From positions 72,359 through 124,078 of the forward strand of contig NZ_VCHX02000144.1 of the NCBI RefSeq assembly GCF_005768555.2: a stretch of 51,720 bases of DNA. Reading direction: 5' to 3'. Below are positions 41,171 through 48,807 of this stretch, one piece after another. The position numbers and the translations under genes are program-made. The notes under the pieces were generated by a model that searched no databases, was not told the DNA's origin, and worked only from the letters and a program-made list of their open reading frames with translations. Source of the DNA: Streptomyces sporangiiformans. GTDB lineage: Bacteria; Actinomycetota; Actinomycetes; Streptomycetales; Streptomycetaceae. Each line of letters starts with the position of its first letter. The stretch's first letter is position 1.

Positions 41171-41186
41171 TGTGGTGTAGACCAGT
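41171..41186. promoter_or_regulatory. dre (DasR) site upstream of nagF
   Basis: TGTGGTGTAGACCAGT matches the consensus ASTGGTCTAGACCAST at 14 of 16 positions, about 85 bases before the nagF start. A half-site AGTGGTCT lies at 41141-41148. Confidence 0.88.
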
Positions 41187-41268
41187 GTCGTGAGGATGTG
41201 CTGTCGCGGACCCGCGGTCAGCCGCGTCCCGGCCCCGAGAACGCGTCCTTTGGCATCAGGGAGAAGAA

Positions 41269-41502
41269 ATGGCCACCAAGGCTGAGAAGATCGTCGCCGG
41301 ACTCGGCGGCATTGACAACATCGAAGAGGTCGAAGGCTGCATCACGCGCCTGCGTACCGAGGTCGTCGATGCGGCTCTGGTCGACGAGGCCGCCCTGAAG
41401 GCCGCCGGCGCCCACGGCGTCGTCAAGATGGGCAATGCGATCCAGGTCGTCATCGGCACGGACGCCGACCCGATCGCGGCAGACATCGAGGACATGATGT
41501 GA
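41269..41502 (+). CDS. nagF: PTS N-acetylglucosamine EIIB component
   Basis: 77-residue free EIIB domain. The phosphorylated Cys24 is in VEGCITRLR, the family motif. It accepts phosphate from EIIA and passes it to GlcNAc entering through NagE. It is transcribed divergently from nagE with dre operators in between. The ATG follows GGGAGAAG. A hairpin lies between it and rph. Confidence 0.96.
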   Translation: MATKAEKIVAGLGGIDNIEEVEGCITRLRTEVVDAALVDEAALKAAGAHGVVKMGNAIQVVIGTDADPIAADIEDMM

Positions 41503-41568
41503 GCGCCTGACCTCGCACAACGGGTCGGGGCCCCGGGGGCTCCCGACCTCCCGGGCTCACTGCCGGGC

Positions 41569-41594
41569 GGCCGCTTCCGTCACCGGAGGCGGCC
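41569..41594 (+). terminator. Hairpin terminator between nagF and rph
   Basis: An 11-bp stem with one T-G pair (GGCCGCTTCCG with CGGAGGCGGCC) and a TCAC loop. A second hairpin, GGTCGGG/CCCGACC, is at 41523-41548. Confidence 0.8.
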
Positions 41595-41624
41595 CCTCCC
41601 CTCTGTGCGGCTAGGCTCGTCGGC

Positions 41625-42362
41625 ATGTCTCGAATCGACGGCCGCACGCCCGAACAGCTCCGCCCCCTCACCATCGAGCGCGGCTGGAGCAAGCACGCCG
41701 AGGGCTCCGTCCTCATCTCCTTCGGCGACACGAAGGTCTTCTGCACCGCCTCCGTCACCGAGGGCGTCCCGCGCTGGCGCAAGGGCAGCGGTGAGGGCTG
41801 GGTCACCGCCGAATACTCCATGCTGCCCCGCGCCACCAACACCCGCGGCGACCGCGAGTCCGTCCGCGGCAAGATCGGCGGCCGCACCCACGAGATCAGC
41901 CGCCTCATCGGCCGCTCCCTGCGCGCGGTCATCGACTACAAGGCGCTGGGTGAGAACACCATCGTCCTCGACTGCGACGTCCTCCAGGCCGACGGCGGCA
42001 CCCGCACCGCCGCGATCACCGGCGCGTACGTGGCACTCGCCGACGCCGTCTCCTGGGCCCGCGGCAAGAAGCTCATCAAGGCCGGCCGCCAGCCGCTCAC
42101 CGGCACGGTCTCGGCCGTCTCCGTGGGCATCGTCGACGGCGTTCCCCTGCTCGATCTCTGTTACGAGGAAGACGTGCGCGCCGAGACCGACATGAACGTC
42201 GTCTGCACCGGTGACGGACGCTTCGTCGAGGTCCAGGGCACGGCGGAGGCCGAGCCCTTCTCCCGCGAGGAGCTCAACTCCCTGCTCGACCTCGCCGTTT
42301 CGGGCTGCGCGGAACTCGCTGTCGCGCAGGCCAAGGCCCTTGATACCGTCCTCGAAAGGTAA
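41625..42362 (+). CDS. rph: Ribonuclease PH
   Basis: 245 residues. Phosphorolytic 3'-exoribonuclease that finishes tRNA 3' ends. Family stretches include RPLTIERGWSKHAEGSVLIS, GEGWVTAEYSMLPRAT, RTHEISRLIGRSLRAVID and VLDCDVLQADGGTRTAAITG, with catalytic Asp residues in the last. The ATG at 41625 begins MSRIDGRTPEQLRP. A lipoprotein gene and rdgB follow in the same direction; rph-rdgB pairing is conserved in actinobacteria. Confidence 0.97.
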   Translation: MSRIDGRTPEQLRPLTIERGWSKHAEGSVLISFGDTKVFCTASVTEGVPRWRKGSGEGWVTAEYSMLPRATNTRGDRESVRGKIGGRTHEISRLIGRSLRAVIDYKALGENTIVLDCDVLQADGGTRTAAITGAYVALADAVSWARGKKLIKAGRQPLTGTVSAVSVGIVDGVPLLDLCYEEDVRAETDMNVVCTGDGRFVEVQGTAEAEPFSREELNSLLDLAVSGCAELAVAQAKALDTVLER

Positions 42363-42507
42363 AGGGAGCACCAAGAGGAGCCGCTCTACCGCGGGCAACC
42401 AAGGCACCGGTCCTCGCGTCCCTAGCAGTACGGGCGTACAGCACACCGCTGTGCGCCCTCCGTACCAAACGGGGCCCTTGGGGCCTGAGCAACGGGAGGA
42501 CCGTTCC

Positions 42508-42915
42508 ATGGCCACGAGCCGCCGCCGACTCGGACGCCGCAGTACCGCCATCGCCGCCACCGCGGCCGCCGTCGCTCTGACGGCCGGGCTGACCACTGGC
42601 TGCGATGCCGTCAACAAGGCGCTGGACTGCGTCCAGACCGCCGACGCCATCGCCGACAGCGTCACCGAGCTCCAGCAGGCCGTCGAGAACGCGTCGAACG
42701 ACCCGACGCAGGCCGACGAAGCCCTCGACTCCATCGACAAGAACCTCGACAAGATCGGTGACAAGACCGACGACACGGACGTCAACAAGGCGGTCGACGA
42801 CCTCCAGAGTGCCGTCACCAACGTCCGCGAAGCCATCAAGAACGGCGACAAGACGCCCGACATCAGCCCGGTGACGGACGCGGCGGGCGAACTGACGAAG
42901 GTCTGCACGCCCTGA
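42508..42915 (+). CDS. Small helical lipoprotein
   Basis: 135 residues. The arginine-rich start (TSRRRLGRR), hydrophobic core and GLTTGC with Cys32 suggest a lipoprotein, although the -3 position is Thr, not the usual Leu. The mature part is mostly helix with heptad-like spacing (ADSVTELQQAVENASNDPTQ; DEALDSIDKNLDKIGDKTDD) and could form a coiled coil. Two further Cys (C41 and the C-terminal C133) may form a disulfide. The ATG has GGGAGGA upstream. No known family. The stop is in an 11-bp tandem duplication. Confidence 0.75.
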   Translation: MATSRRRLGRRSTAIAATAAAVALTAGLTTGCDAVNKALDCVQTADAIADSVTELQQAVENASNDPTQADEALDSIDKNLDKIGDKTDDTDVNKAVDDLQSAVTNVREAIKNGDKTPDISPVTDAAGELTKVCTP

Positions 42916-42926
42916 GCACGCCCTGA
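42905..42926 (+). repeat. 11-bp tandem duplication at the lipoprotein stop codon
   Basis: GCACGCCCTGA occurs twice in a row. The TGA of the first copy is the stop codon; that of the second is in another frame. Confidence 0.95.
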
Positions 42927-43038
42927 CGGTGGCTGATCCGTCCGCGCGGGCGGCCAGTGGGGGCGGGGCGCTGGATGCTGAGGTACTGGGAGCGCTGATC
43001 AGGAGCCGCGCTCCCTTCCGGTGACTAGGGTGAGAACC

Positions 43039-43641
43039 ATGACCCGCCTGATCCTCGCCACCCGCAACCACGGAAAGATCACAGAGCTGAAGGCGATCCT
43101 CGCCGCCGCAGGTCTCAGCCACGACCTCGTCGGCGCGGACGCCTACCCAGACGCTCCCGACGTCAAGGAAACCGGCGTCACCTTCGCCGAGAACGCCCTG
43201 CTGAAGGCCCACGCCCTCGCCCAGGTCACCGGCCTGCCGGCCGTCGCCGACGACTCGGGCCTCTGTGTCGACGTCCTCGGCGGCGCCCCCGGCATCTTCT
43301 CCGCCCGCTGGTCCGGCTCCCACGGCGACGACCGAGCGAACCTCGCGCTCCTTCTCGACCAGCTGAGCGACGTCCCCGACGAACACCGCGCCGCCCACTT
43401 CGCCTGCGCCGCCGCCCTCGCCCTCCCGGACGGCACGGAACGCGTCGTCGAGGGCCGTCTGCGCGGCACCCTCCGCAGTGAACCCGCCGGCGCCAACGGC
43501 TTCGGCTACGACCCGATCCTCCAGCCCGACGGCGACACCCGCACCTGCGCGGAGATGACACCGGAGGAGAAGAACGCGATCAGTCACCGGGGCAAGGCGT
43601 TCCGGGAGCTGGTGCCGGTGGTGCGGGAACTGCTGGGCTGA
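43039..43641 (+). CDS. rdgB: XTP/dITP pyrophosphatase (RdgB/HAM1)
   Basis: 200 residues. Hydrolyses non-canonical purine nucleotides such as dITP and XTP. Motifs are LILATRNHGKITELKAIL, VTFAENALLKAHALA, AVADDSGLCVDVLGGAPGIF, SARWSG, and GFGYDPILQP with TCAEMTPEEKNAISHRGKA. ATG 43039 is preferred over GTG 43021 because it starts directly at the conserved strand and has GGGTGAGA upstream. It follows rph as in mycobacteria. Confidence 0.96.
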   Translation: MTRLILATRNHGKITELKAILAAAGLSHDLVGADAYPDAPDVKETGVTFAENALLKAHALAQVTGLPAVADDSGLCVDVLGGAPGIFSARWSGSHGDDRANLALLLDQLSDVPDEHRAAHFACAAALALPDGTERVVEGRLRGTLRSEPAGANGFGYDPILQPDGDTRTCAEMTPEEKNAISHRGKAFRELVPVVRELLG

Positions 43642-43677
43642 GGCCCGGACTTGGGATGCCTCGCCGGGTACGCCGAA

Positions 43678-43709
43678 GGCCCGCCTCGGCGCTGTGGGCG
43701 AGACGGGCC
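43678..43709 (+). terminator. Hairpin terminator after rdgB
   Basis: GGCCCGCCTCG pairs with CGAGACGGGCC (one mismatch) across a 10-base loop, between rdgB and the converging tRNA-Leu. Confidence 0.75.
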
Positions 43710-43727
43710 CTGGACGGTGCTCACAAG

Positions 43728-43811
43728 TGCGGCCGGGGGGATTCGAACCCCCACGGGTGTTACCCCACTGGGACCTAAACCCAGCGTGACTGCCAATTCC
43801 ACCACGGCCGC
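43728..43811 (-). tRNA. tRNA-Leu (anticodon TAG)
   Basis: The reverse strand gives an 84-nt cloverleaf with acceptor stem GCGGCCG/CGGCCGC, anticodon stem CTGGG/CCCAG with loop TTTAGGT (anticodon TAG), a long variable arm as expected for class II tRNA-Leu, and T-loop TTCGAAT. The discriminator base is A. CCA is not encoded. Confidence 0.96.
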
Positions 43812-43855
43812 CTGCCGTCCGGTCATGCTACTGGCCGGACGGTCCGTGGCGGACC

Positions 43856-44323
43856 TCAGATTCCGAGATCCTTGATGATCTTGGCGACATGGCCGGTCGC
43901 CTTCACGTTGTAGAGCGCCCGTTCCACCTTGCCCTCCTCGTCCACGACCACCGTGGAGCGGATGACGCCCACGACCGTCTTGCCGTAGAGCTTCTTCTCG
44001 CCGAAGGCACCGTAGGACTCCAGGACCGTCTTGTCGGGGTCGCCAAGCAACGTGACCTTGAGGGACTCCTTCTCACGGAACTTGGCGAGTTTCTCCGGCT
44101 TGTCGGGGGAGATGCCGATGACGTCGTAACCGGCGCCCGCCAGGAGATCCAGGTTGTCCGTGAAGTCGCAGGCCTGCTTGGTGCAGCCGGGGGTCAGGGC
44201 GGCCGGGTAGAAGTAGACGATGACCTTGCGGCCCTTGTGGCCGGCCAGGGAGACCTCGTTGCCGTCGGCGTCGGGCAGGGTGAAGGCGGGGGCGGTGTCG
44301 CCGGGCTGGAGTCGCTCGCTCAT
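43856..44323 (-). CDS. bcp: Thioredoxin-dependent peroxiredoxin (BCP/PrxQ type)
   Basis: 155 residues. Reduces peroxides with thioredoxin. The peroxidatic C47 and resolving C52 are in TPGCTKQAC, the CxxxxC arrangement of the atypical two-Cys PrxQ group. The start MSERLQPGDTAPAFTLPDAD is typical. The ATG at 44323 has GAGGAGA upstream. It is divergent from the DUF3618 gene. Confidence 0.95.
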   Translation of the reverse strand: MSERLQPGDTAPAFTLPDADGNEVSLAGHKGRKVIVYFYPAALTPGCTKQACDFTDNLDLLAGAGYDVIGISPDKPEKLAKFREKESLKVTLLGDPDKTVLESYGAFGEKKLYGKTVVGVIRSTVVVDEEGKVERALYNVKATGHVAKIIKDLGI

Positions 44324-44460
44324 CTCGGTTCGGTCTCCTCGCGGGGTTTGTGGATACGACCCGAGCGTAATGGGGGTGCCGGGCGGTGTGCGCCGAGCTG
44401 AGCTGACAGACTGTCGACCAGAGAAAACGACCACGATCACCACGACCACGGAGGCAGCGC

Positions 44461-44799
44461 GTGTCGGATACGTCGAGCACGCCGGACACCAGGACTCCGG
44501 CGCAGATCGAGGCGGACATAAAGCGCCGTCGCGAGACTCTCGCCGAGACGCTCGACGAGATCGGGGTGCGGGTGCACCCGAAGACGATCGTCGGCGATGC
44601 GAAGGCCAGGGTCGTCTCCAACATCGACCACACGCTCGGCCGCGCCTACGTCGGCGTGAACCGGGCGGTCAGCGATGTGAAGCGGCAGCTGGTGACCGAG
44701 GAGGGCGCGCCGCGGCTGGAGCGCATCGTGCCCGTGGCCGTCGTGGTGGTCGGGCTCGTGGGACTGCTGGCCCTCGGCTCCCGGCGGCGCAAGGGCTGA
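44461..44799 (+). CDS. DUF3618 single-pass membrane protein
   Basis: 112 residues. The N-terminal half has the DUF3618 pattern (AQIEADIKRRRETLAETLDE), then an amphipathic region, and one membrane segment near the C-terminus (IVPVAVVVVGLVGLLALGS) followed by RRRKG. DUF3618 proteins often occur with phage-shock or peroxiredoxin genes; the role is unknown. The GTG has GGAGG upstream. The GroES-like gene follows after 60 bases. Confidence 0.88.
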   Translation: MSDTSSTPDTRTPAQIEADIKRRRETLAETLDEIGVRVHPKTIVGDAKARVVSNIDHTLGRAYVGVNRAVSDVKRQLVTEEGAPRLERIVPVAVVVVGLVGLLALGSRRRKG

Positions 44800-44859
44800 C
44801 TGACCTCACCCCGACCCCGCCCGCGTACGTTTCGCGCAAAGCCAGGTAGGTTCAATGAC

Positions 44860-45201
44860 GTGAGTGAGAACACCCATCACGACAAGCTGCCCATCCGGAT
44901 GCTGCACGACCGCGTACTCGTGCGCCAGGACACCAATGAGGGCGAGCGCCGTTCCGGCGGTGGCATCCTGATCCCCGCGACGGCCGCCGTCGGCCGGCGC
45001 CTCGCGTGGGCCGAGGTCGTCGCGGTCGGGCAGAACGTACGAACCGTGGAGCCGGGCGACCGCGTCCTGTACGACCCGGAGGACCGCGCCGAGGTCGAGG
45101 TCCGGGGAGTCCCGTACGTGCTCATGCGCGAACGTGACCTGCACGCCGTGGCGGCGGACCGGTTCGAGGGCTCCGAGGACTCGACGGGCCTGTATCTGTA
45201 G
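44860..45201 (+). CDS. GroES-like co-chaperonin
   Basis: 113 residues. The GroES fold is visible in IRMLHDRVLVRQDTNEGERR, SGGGILIPATAA, GDRVLYDPEDRAEVEVRG and YVLMRERDLHAV. The mobile loop sequence differs from canonical GroES (no GG-IVLP), and groEL is not adjacent, so this is a paralogue of the main co-chaperonin. The GTG at 44860 starts at SENTHHDKLP. Short GACGTA repeats follow its stop. Confidence 0.88.
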   Translation: MSENTHHDKLPIRMLHDRVLVRQDTNEGERRSGGGILIPATAAVGRRLAWAEVVAVGQNVRTVEPGDRVLYDPEDRAEVEVRGVPYVLMRERDLHAVAADRFEGSEDSTGLYL

Positions 45202-45204
45202 CCG

Positions 45205-45222
45205 CACGTAGACGTAGACGTA
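45205..45222 (+). repeat. 6-bp tandem repeat after the GroES-like gene
   Basis: CACGTA, GACGTA, GACGTA begin four bases after the stop codon, with degenerate copies of GACGTN continuing to about 45246. Confidence 0.75.
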
Positions 45223-45248
45223 GTCCTGGACGTGATCGTAGACGTCGT

Positions 45249-45284
45249 GAGAGGGGCCGGTGACGGCAGTCGCCGGCCCCTCTC
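45249..45284. terminator. Bidirectional terminator between groES-like and PBP genes
   Basis: A 16-bp stem (GAGAGGGGCCGGTGAC with GTCGCCGGCCCCTCTC, one T-G pair) with a GGCA loop lies between the converging genes. Confidence 0.92.
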
Positions 45285-45325
45285 GTCCGCTGTCGTCCGG
45301 CCCGTCCGCCGTAGACCGGGCCCGG

Positions 45326-47800
45326 CTATCTGACGGGCCCGCCTCCCTCCGCCATGTCCGCGGTTCCGCCGCCGTCCGCCGTGCCGCCGCCCGTGGCCGT
45401 CGTGTCGTCGCCGCCCGTGGTCGACGTACCTCCGTCGGTCGTGCCGCCGCCCGTCGTGGTCCCCCCGTCCGCCGTGCCGCCGGTCGTGGTCCCGTCATCG
45501 GGCTGCCCCGGCGTCTGCCCCGGTGTCTGTCCCGGCGTCTGCTCCGGAGGCAGGCCCGGGGTCTCCTCGGCGCCGGTGGTCGCGCCGTCGTCGGGCGTCT
45601 CGTCGGTCGCACCGCCGTCGTCCTGGCCGCCCATGTCCGGCGGAGCAAAGGAGGGTACGTCCGTCGGGAGCTCGGGTACCTCCGCGCCCTCCTGCAGCAA
45701 CAGGTCGAAGTCCTGGACCTCGGTGCCCTCGAGGGCCTCCCTGGTGTACTGGGCCCAGATCTGCGCCGGGTAGCCGCCGCCGTTGATGCGGGGCTGGCCG
45801 AGCGCGTTGTACAGCGGGGTGTGGGCGCCCGATTCCGGGTCCTGGCCCATGATGGCGACGACGGTGGCGAGGTTCGGGGTGTAGCCGGCGAACCAGGCCG
45901 CCTTGTCCTCCTCCGCGGTGCCGGTCTTGCCCGCCGCGGGCCGGCCCGCGGCCTGCGCCGCCGTGCCAGTGCCGCCGTCCACGACGCTCTGGAGGATGGA
46001 CGTCGTGGTGTCGGCGGCCTCGCGGCTGACGGCCTGCCTGACGTTGGTGTCCCGCGAGGGCAGCGTGACGGCGTCCCGTGTGCCGTCCTTGGTGATCTCC
46101 GAGACGAGCGTGTACGCACCGTGCTTGCCGTGGTTCGCGAGCGTCGCGTACGCCTTCGCCATGTCGAGGACGCTGGCGGTGGCCGGACCGAGCGCGATGG
46201 AGGGGGAGGCGTTCAGGTCGGGAGTGGCGGACGGGATGCCCAGGTTCAGCGCCGTCTGCCTGACGTTCTCGGCGCCGACGTCCACGGCCATCTGCGCGTA
46301 CACCGAGTTCACGGAGCTGTCGGTGGCGGCGCGGACCGAGATCGGGCCGTACGAGGTGTTGTCCTCGTTCTCGGGTGCGTACGCGCCGCCGTCCCAGCCC
46401 TCCACGGGCCGCTTGTTCGTGCCGTCGTAGACGGTGTTCGGCGTGATGGGGCGGCCGTCCTGCGTGGTCGAGCCGTTCTGCACGGCGGAGGTGAACACGA
46501 ACGGCTTGAAGGTGGAGCCGACCTGGTAGTCGCGGCGCGTGGCGTTGTTGACGTACTGCTTCGTGTAGTCGATGCCGCCGTACATCGCGACGACCTTGCC
46601 GGTGGCCGGGTCGATGGAGACGCCGCCCGCGCGGACGTTCCGGTCGATCTTGCGGTTCTTCTTGTCGAGCTGGTCCATCACCTGGTCGTCTACGGCCTTG
46701 ATGAAGGCGTCCTGCTTGTCCTTCTGGATCGTCGTGGTGATGCGGTAGCCGCCGGTGGCGAGGGTGTCCTCGTCGATGATCTCGTTGCCGGTCAGATAGT
46801 CCTTGACGGCCTGCACGAGATAGCCGCGCTGCCCGGACATCCCCGCCGAGCCCTTGGCCTCGTCGGGCGTAGGGAACTTGAGGCCCGCCCGCTCCGAGGG
46901 GCTCAGCCACTTCTTCTTGACCATGCCGTCGAGTACGTAGTTCCAGCGGTCCATCGCCGCGGGCTTGTTCTCGGGGTGCGCGATCACGTCGTACTCGCTC
47001 GGGGCGTTGAGCAGCGCCGCGAGGTACGCGCCCTGGGCGGCCGTGAGGTCCTTGGCGTCGGTGCCGTAGTAGGCCTGGGCGGCGGACTGGATGCCGTAGG
47101 CGTTGCGCCCGAAGTAGCTGGTGTTCAGATAGCCCTCGAGGATGTGGCCCTTGCTCACTTCGCGGTCGAGCTTGATGGAGATGAAGAACTCCTTCACCTT
47201 CCGCGTGACCGTCTGCTCCTGCGCCAGGTAGTAGTTCTTCACATACTGCTGGGTGATCGTCGAACCGGACTGCTTGCCCTTGCCGGTGGCGGTGTTCCAC
47301 GCGGCGCGGATCATCGCCTTCGGGTCGACGGCCGACTCGGAGTAGAAGTCCCGGTCCTCGGCGGCGAGCACGGCGTGCTGGGTGGCCTTGTCGATCTGGG
47401 CGAGCGTCACGTTCTCCCGGTTGACCTCCCCGTCGCGGGCGAGCTGGCTGCCGTCCGCGTACAGGTAGACGTTGCTCTGCTTGGTCGCGGCCGCGTTCGC
47501 CGCCGGGATCTCGACGAGGAAATAGCCGAGCGCGAAGAGGCCGATCAGCAGCAGGAGCCCGCAGAGGAAACTGCCGAGCACCATCCGCCAGGTCGGGACG
47601 AGACGGCGCCAGCCGGTGCGCTTGGGGCGCTTGGGGTTCTTGGGATTCACGGGCCCGTCGTCCGGCTCGCCCAGCGTGCCCCGCTCGTCCGGTGTCGCCG
47701 TGAGCGTCACCGTGAGTTCCGGTCGGGGGCCGGGTTCCGGTCCAGGTTCCCGCGGTGCCCAGCCCTCGCTCGGCTGCTGCGGCTGCGGCTGGTCGTTCAT
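45326..47800 (-). CDS. Class A penicillin-binding protein (bifunctional peptidoglycan synthase)
   Basis: 824 residues. A Pro-rich cytoplasmic start of 65 residues precedes one membrane segment at 73-95 (MVLGSFLCGLLLLIGLFALG). The GT51 glycosyltransferase domain has catalytic E148 in AAEDRDFYSE and GSTITQQYVKNYYL. The transpeptidase domain has the nucleophile S429 in STFK, then SSVNSVYAQ and KTGTAEEDKAAWF. The last 130 residues are a low-complexity Asp/Thr/Gly/Pro tail with PGQT repeats, probably outside in the wall. It builds and cross-links glycan strands. Confidence 0.95.
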   Translation of the reverse strand: MNDQPQPQQPSEGWAPREPGPEPGPRPELTVTLTATPDERGTLGEPDDGPVNPKNPKRPKRTGWRRLVPTWRMVLGSFLCGLLLLIGLFALGYFLVEIPAANAAATKQSNVYLYADGSQLARDGEVNRENVTLAQIDKATQHAVLAAEDRDFYSESAVDPKAMIRAAWNTATGKGKQSGSTITQQYVKNYYLAQEQTVTRKVKEFFISIKLDREVSKGHILEGYLNTSYFGRNAYGIQSAAQAYYGTDAKDLTAAQGAYLAALLNAPSEYDVIAHPENKPAAMDRWNYVLDGMVKKKWLSPSERAGLKFPTPDEAKGSAGMSGQRGYLVQAVKDYLTGNEIIDEDTLATGGYRITTTIQKDKQDAFIKAVDDQVMDQLDKKNRKIDRNVRAGGVSIDPATGKVVAMYGGIDYTKQYVNNATRRDYQVGSTFKPFVFTSAVQNGSTTQDGRPITPNTVYDGTNKRPVEGWDGGAYAPENEDNTSYGPISVRAATDSSVNSVYAQMAVDVGAENVRQTALNLGIPSATPDLNASPSIALGPATASVLDMAKAYATLANHGKHGAYTLVSEITKDGTRDAVTLPSRDTNVRQAVSREAADTTTSILQSVVDGGTGTAAQAAGRPAAGKTGTAEEDKAAWFAGYTPNLATVVAIMGQDPESGAHTPLYNALGQPRINGGGYPAQIWAQYTREALEGTEVQDFDLLLQEGAEVPELPTDVPSFAPPDMGGQDDGGATDETPDDGATTGAEETPGLPPEQTPGQTPGQTPGQPDDGTTTGGTADGGTTTGGGTTDGGTSTTGGDDTTATGGGTADGGGTADMAEGGGPVR

Positions 47801-47997
47801 GTCGTGCCGGACTCCCGTTTCGCCTCATACGTTGCCGTACGTCTCGTACGCGTTCTGCGTCCCCCTTGAAGACTGTCGCATTCCACGTTCCGTTCCCGAC
47901 ATGTGGCACGCGTCGCGCGGAAAAATGCCTGGCACATGGCATGCCCGCATGGCTAGGCTCCTGCGCTTTGGCTCGGAACGGCTGAAGGGAGCCTGTC

Positions 47998-48807
47998 GTG
48001 GGGACAGGGCGGTTGTACGCGGCCGTCGCGGTTCGGGCGTTCAGGCGGTACGCGACCTATCGAGTGGCCACCGCGGCAGGGGTGTTCACCAACACCGTCT
48101 TCGGGCTGATCCTGGCGTATACGTACATCGCGCTGTGGGACGAGAAGCCGCACCTCGGCGGGTACGACCAGGCGCAGGCGCTGACGTATGTGTGGCTCGC
48201 GCAGGGGCTGCACGCGGCGGTCGCGGCGATGGGCGGCGGCTTCGAGGACGAGCTGATCGAGCGGATCCGTACCGGCGACATCGCGATCGACCTGTACCGG
48301 CCCGCGGATCTGCAGGCGTGGTGGCTGGCGACGGACGTCGGGCGAGCCGCCTTCCAGCTGGTGGGGCGTGGCGTGGTGCCGATGGCGTTCGGGGCGCTCG
48401 TCTTCGAGTTGGCGCTCCCGGCGGACCCGGCGACCTGGCTGGCGTTCCTGGTCGCCGTCGCGCTCGGCGTTGCCGTGAGCTTCGCGATCCGCTACATCGT
48501 GGCGATGATGACGTTCTGGTTCCTGGACGGAGCGGGCGTGCAGCAACTCGCCACTCTGGTGGGGATCTTCTTCTCCGGGATGCTGCTGCCGCTGAACATC
48601 TTCCCGGGAGCGCTCGGCGAACTGGGCCGTGTGCTGCCCTGGTCGGCACTGATCCAGGCACCCGCGGACGTGCTGCTCGGCGAGCGCACGGGATCCGGCC
48701 TGCTGAGTACGTACGCCTTCCAGGCCGCGTGGGCCGTCGGGCTGCTCGCGGTGGGACGCCTGGTCCAGCTGGCGGCGACACGCAGGGTGGTGGTCCAGGG
48801 TGGTTGA
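47998..48807 (+). CDS. ABC-2 type exporter permease 1
   Basis: 269 residues, six membrane segments of the ABC2_membrane_6 (DUF990) type. RRYATYRVATAAGVFTNTVF begins helix 1 and MMTFWFLDGAGVQQLATLV is typical of the family. The GTG at 47998 has GAAGGGA upstream. Its stop overlaps the next permease by eight bases. Together with the second permease and the ATPase it forms a complete exporter; the substrate is unknown. Confidence 0.9.
   Translation: MGTGRLYAAVAVRAFRRYATYRVATAAGVFTNTVFGLILAYTYIALWDEKPHLGGYDQAQALTYVWLAQGLHAAVAAMGGGFEDELIERIRTGDIAIDLYRPADLQAWWLATDVGRAAFQLVGRGVVPMAFGALVFELALPADPATWLAFLVAVALGVAVSFAIRYIVAMMTFWFLDGAGVQQLATLVGIFFSGMLLPLNIFPGALGELGRVLPWSALIQAPADVLLGERTGSGLLSTYAFQAAWAVGLLAVGRLVQLAATRRVVVQGG

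Noticed and set aside
45260..47869. Long forward open frame across the PBP gene
   Set aside because: Antisense shadow; the reverse strand carries complete GT51 and transpeptidase motifs.
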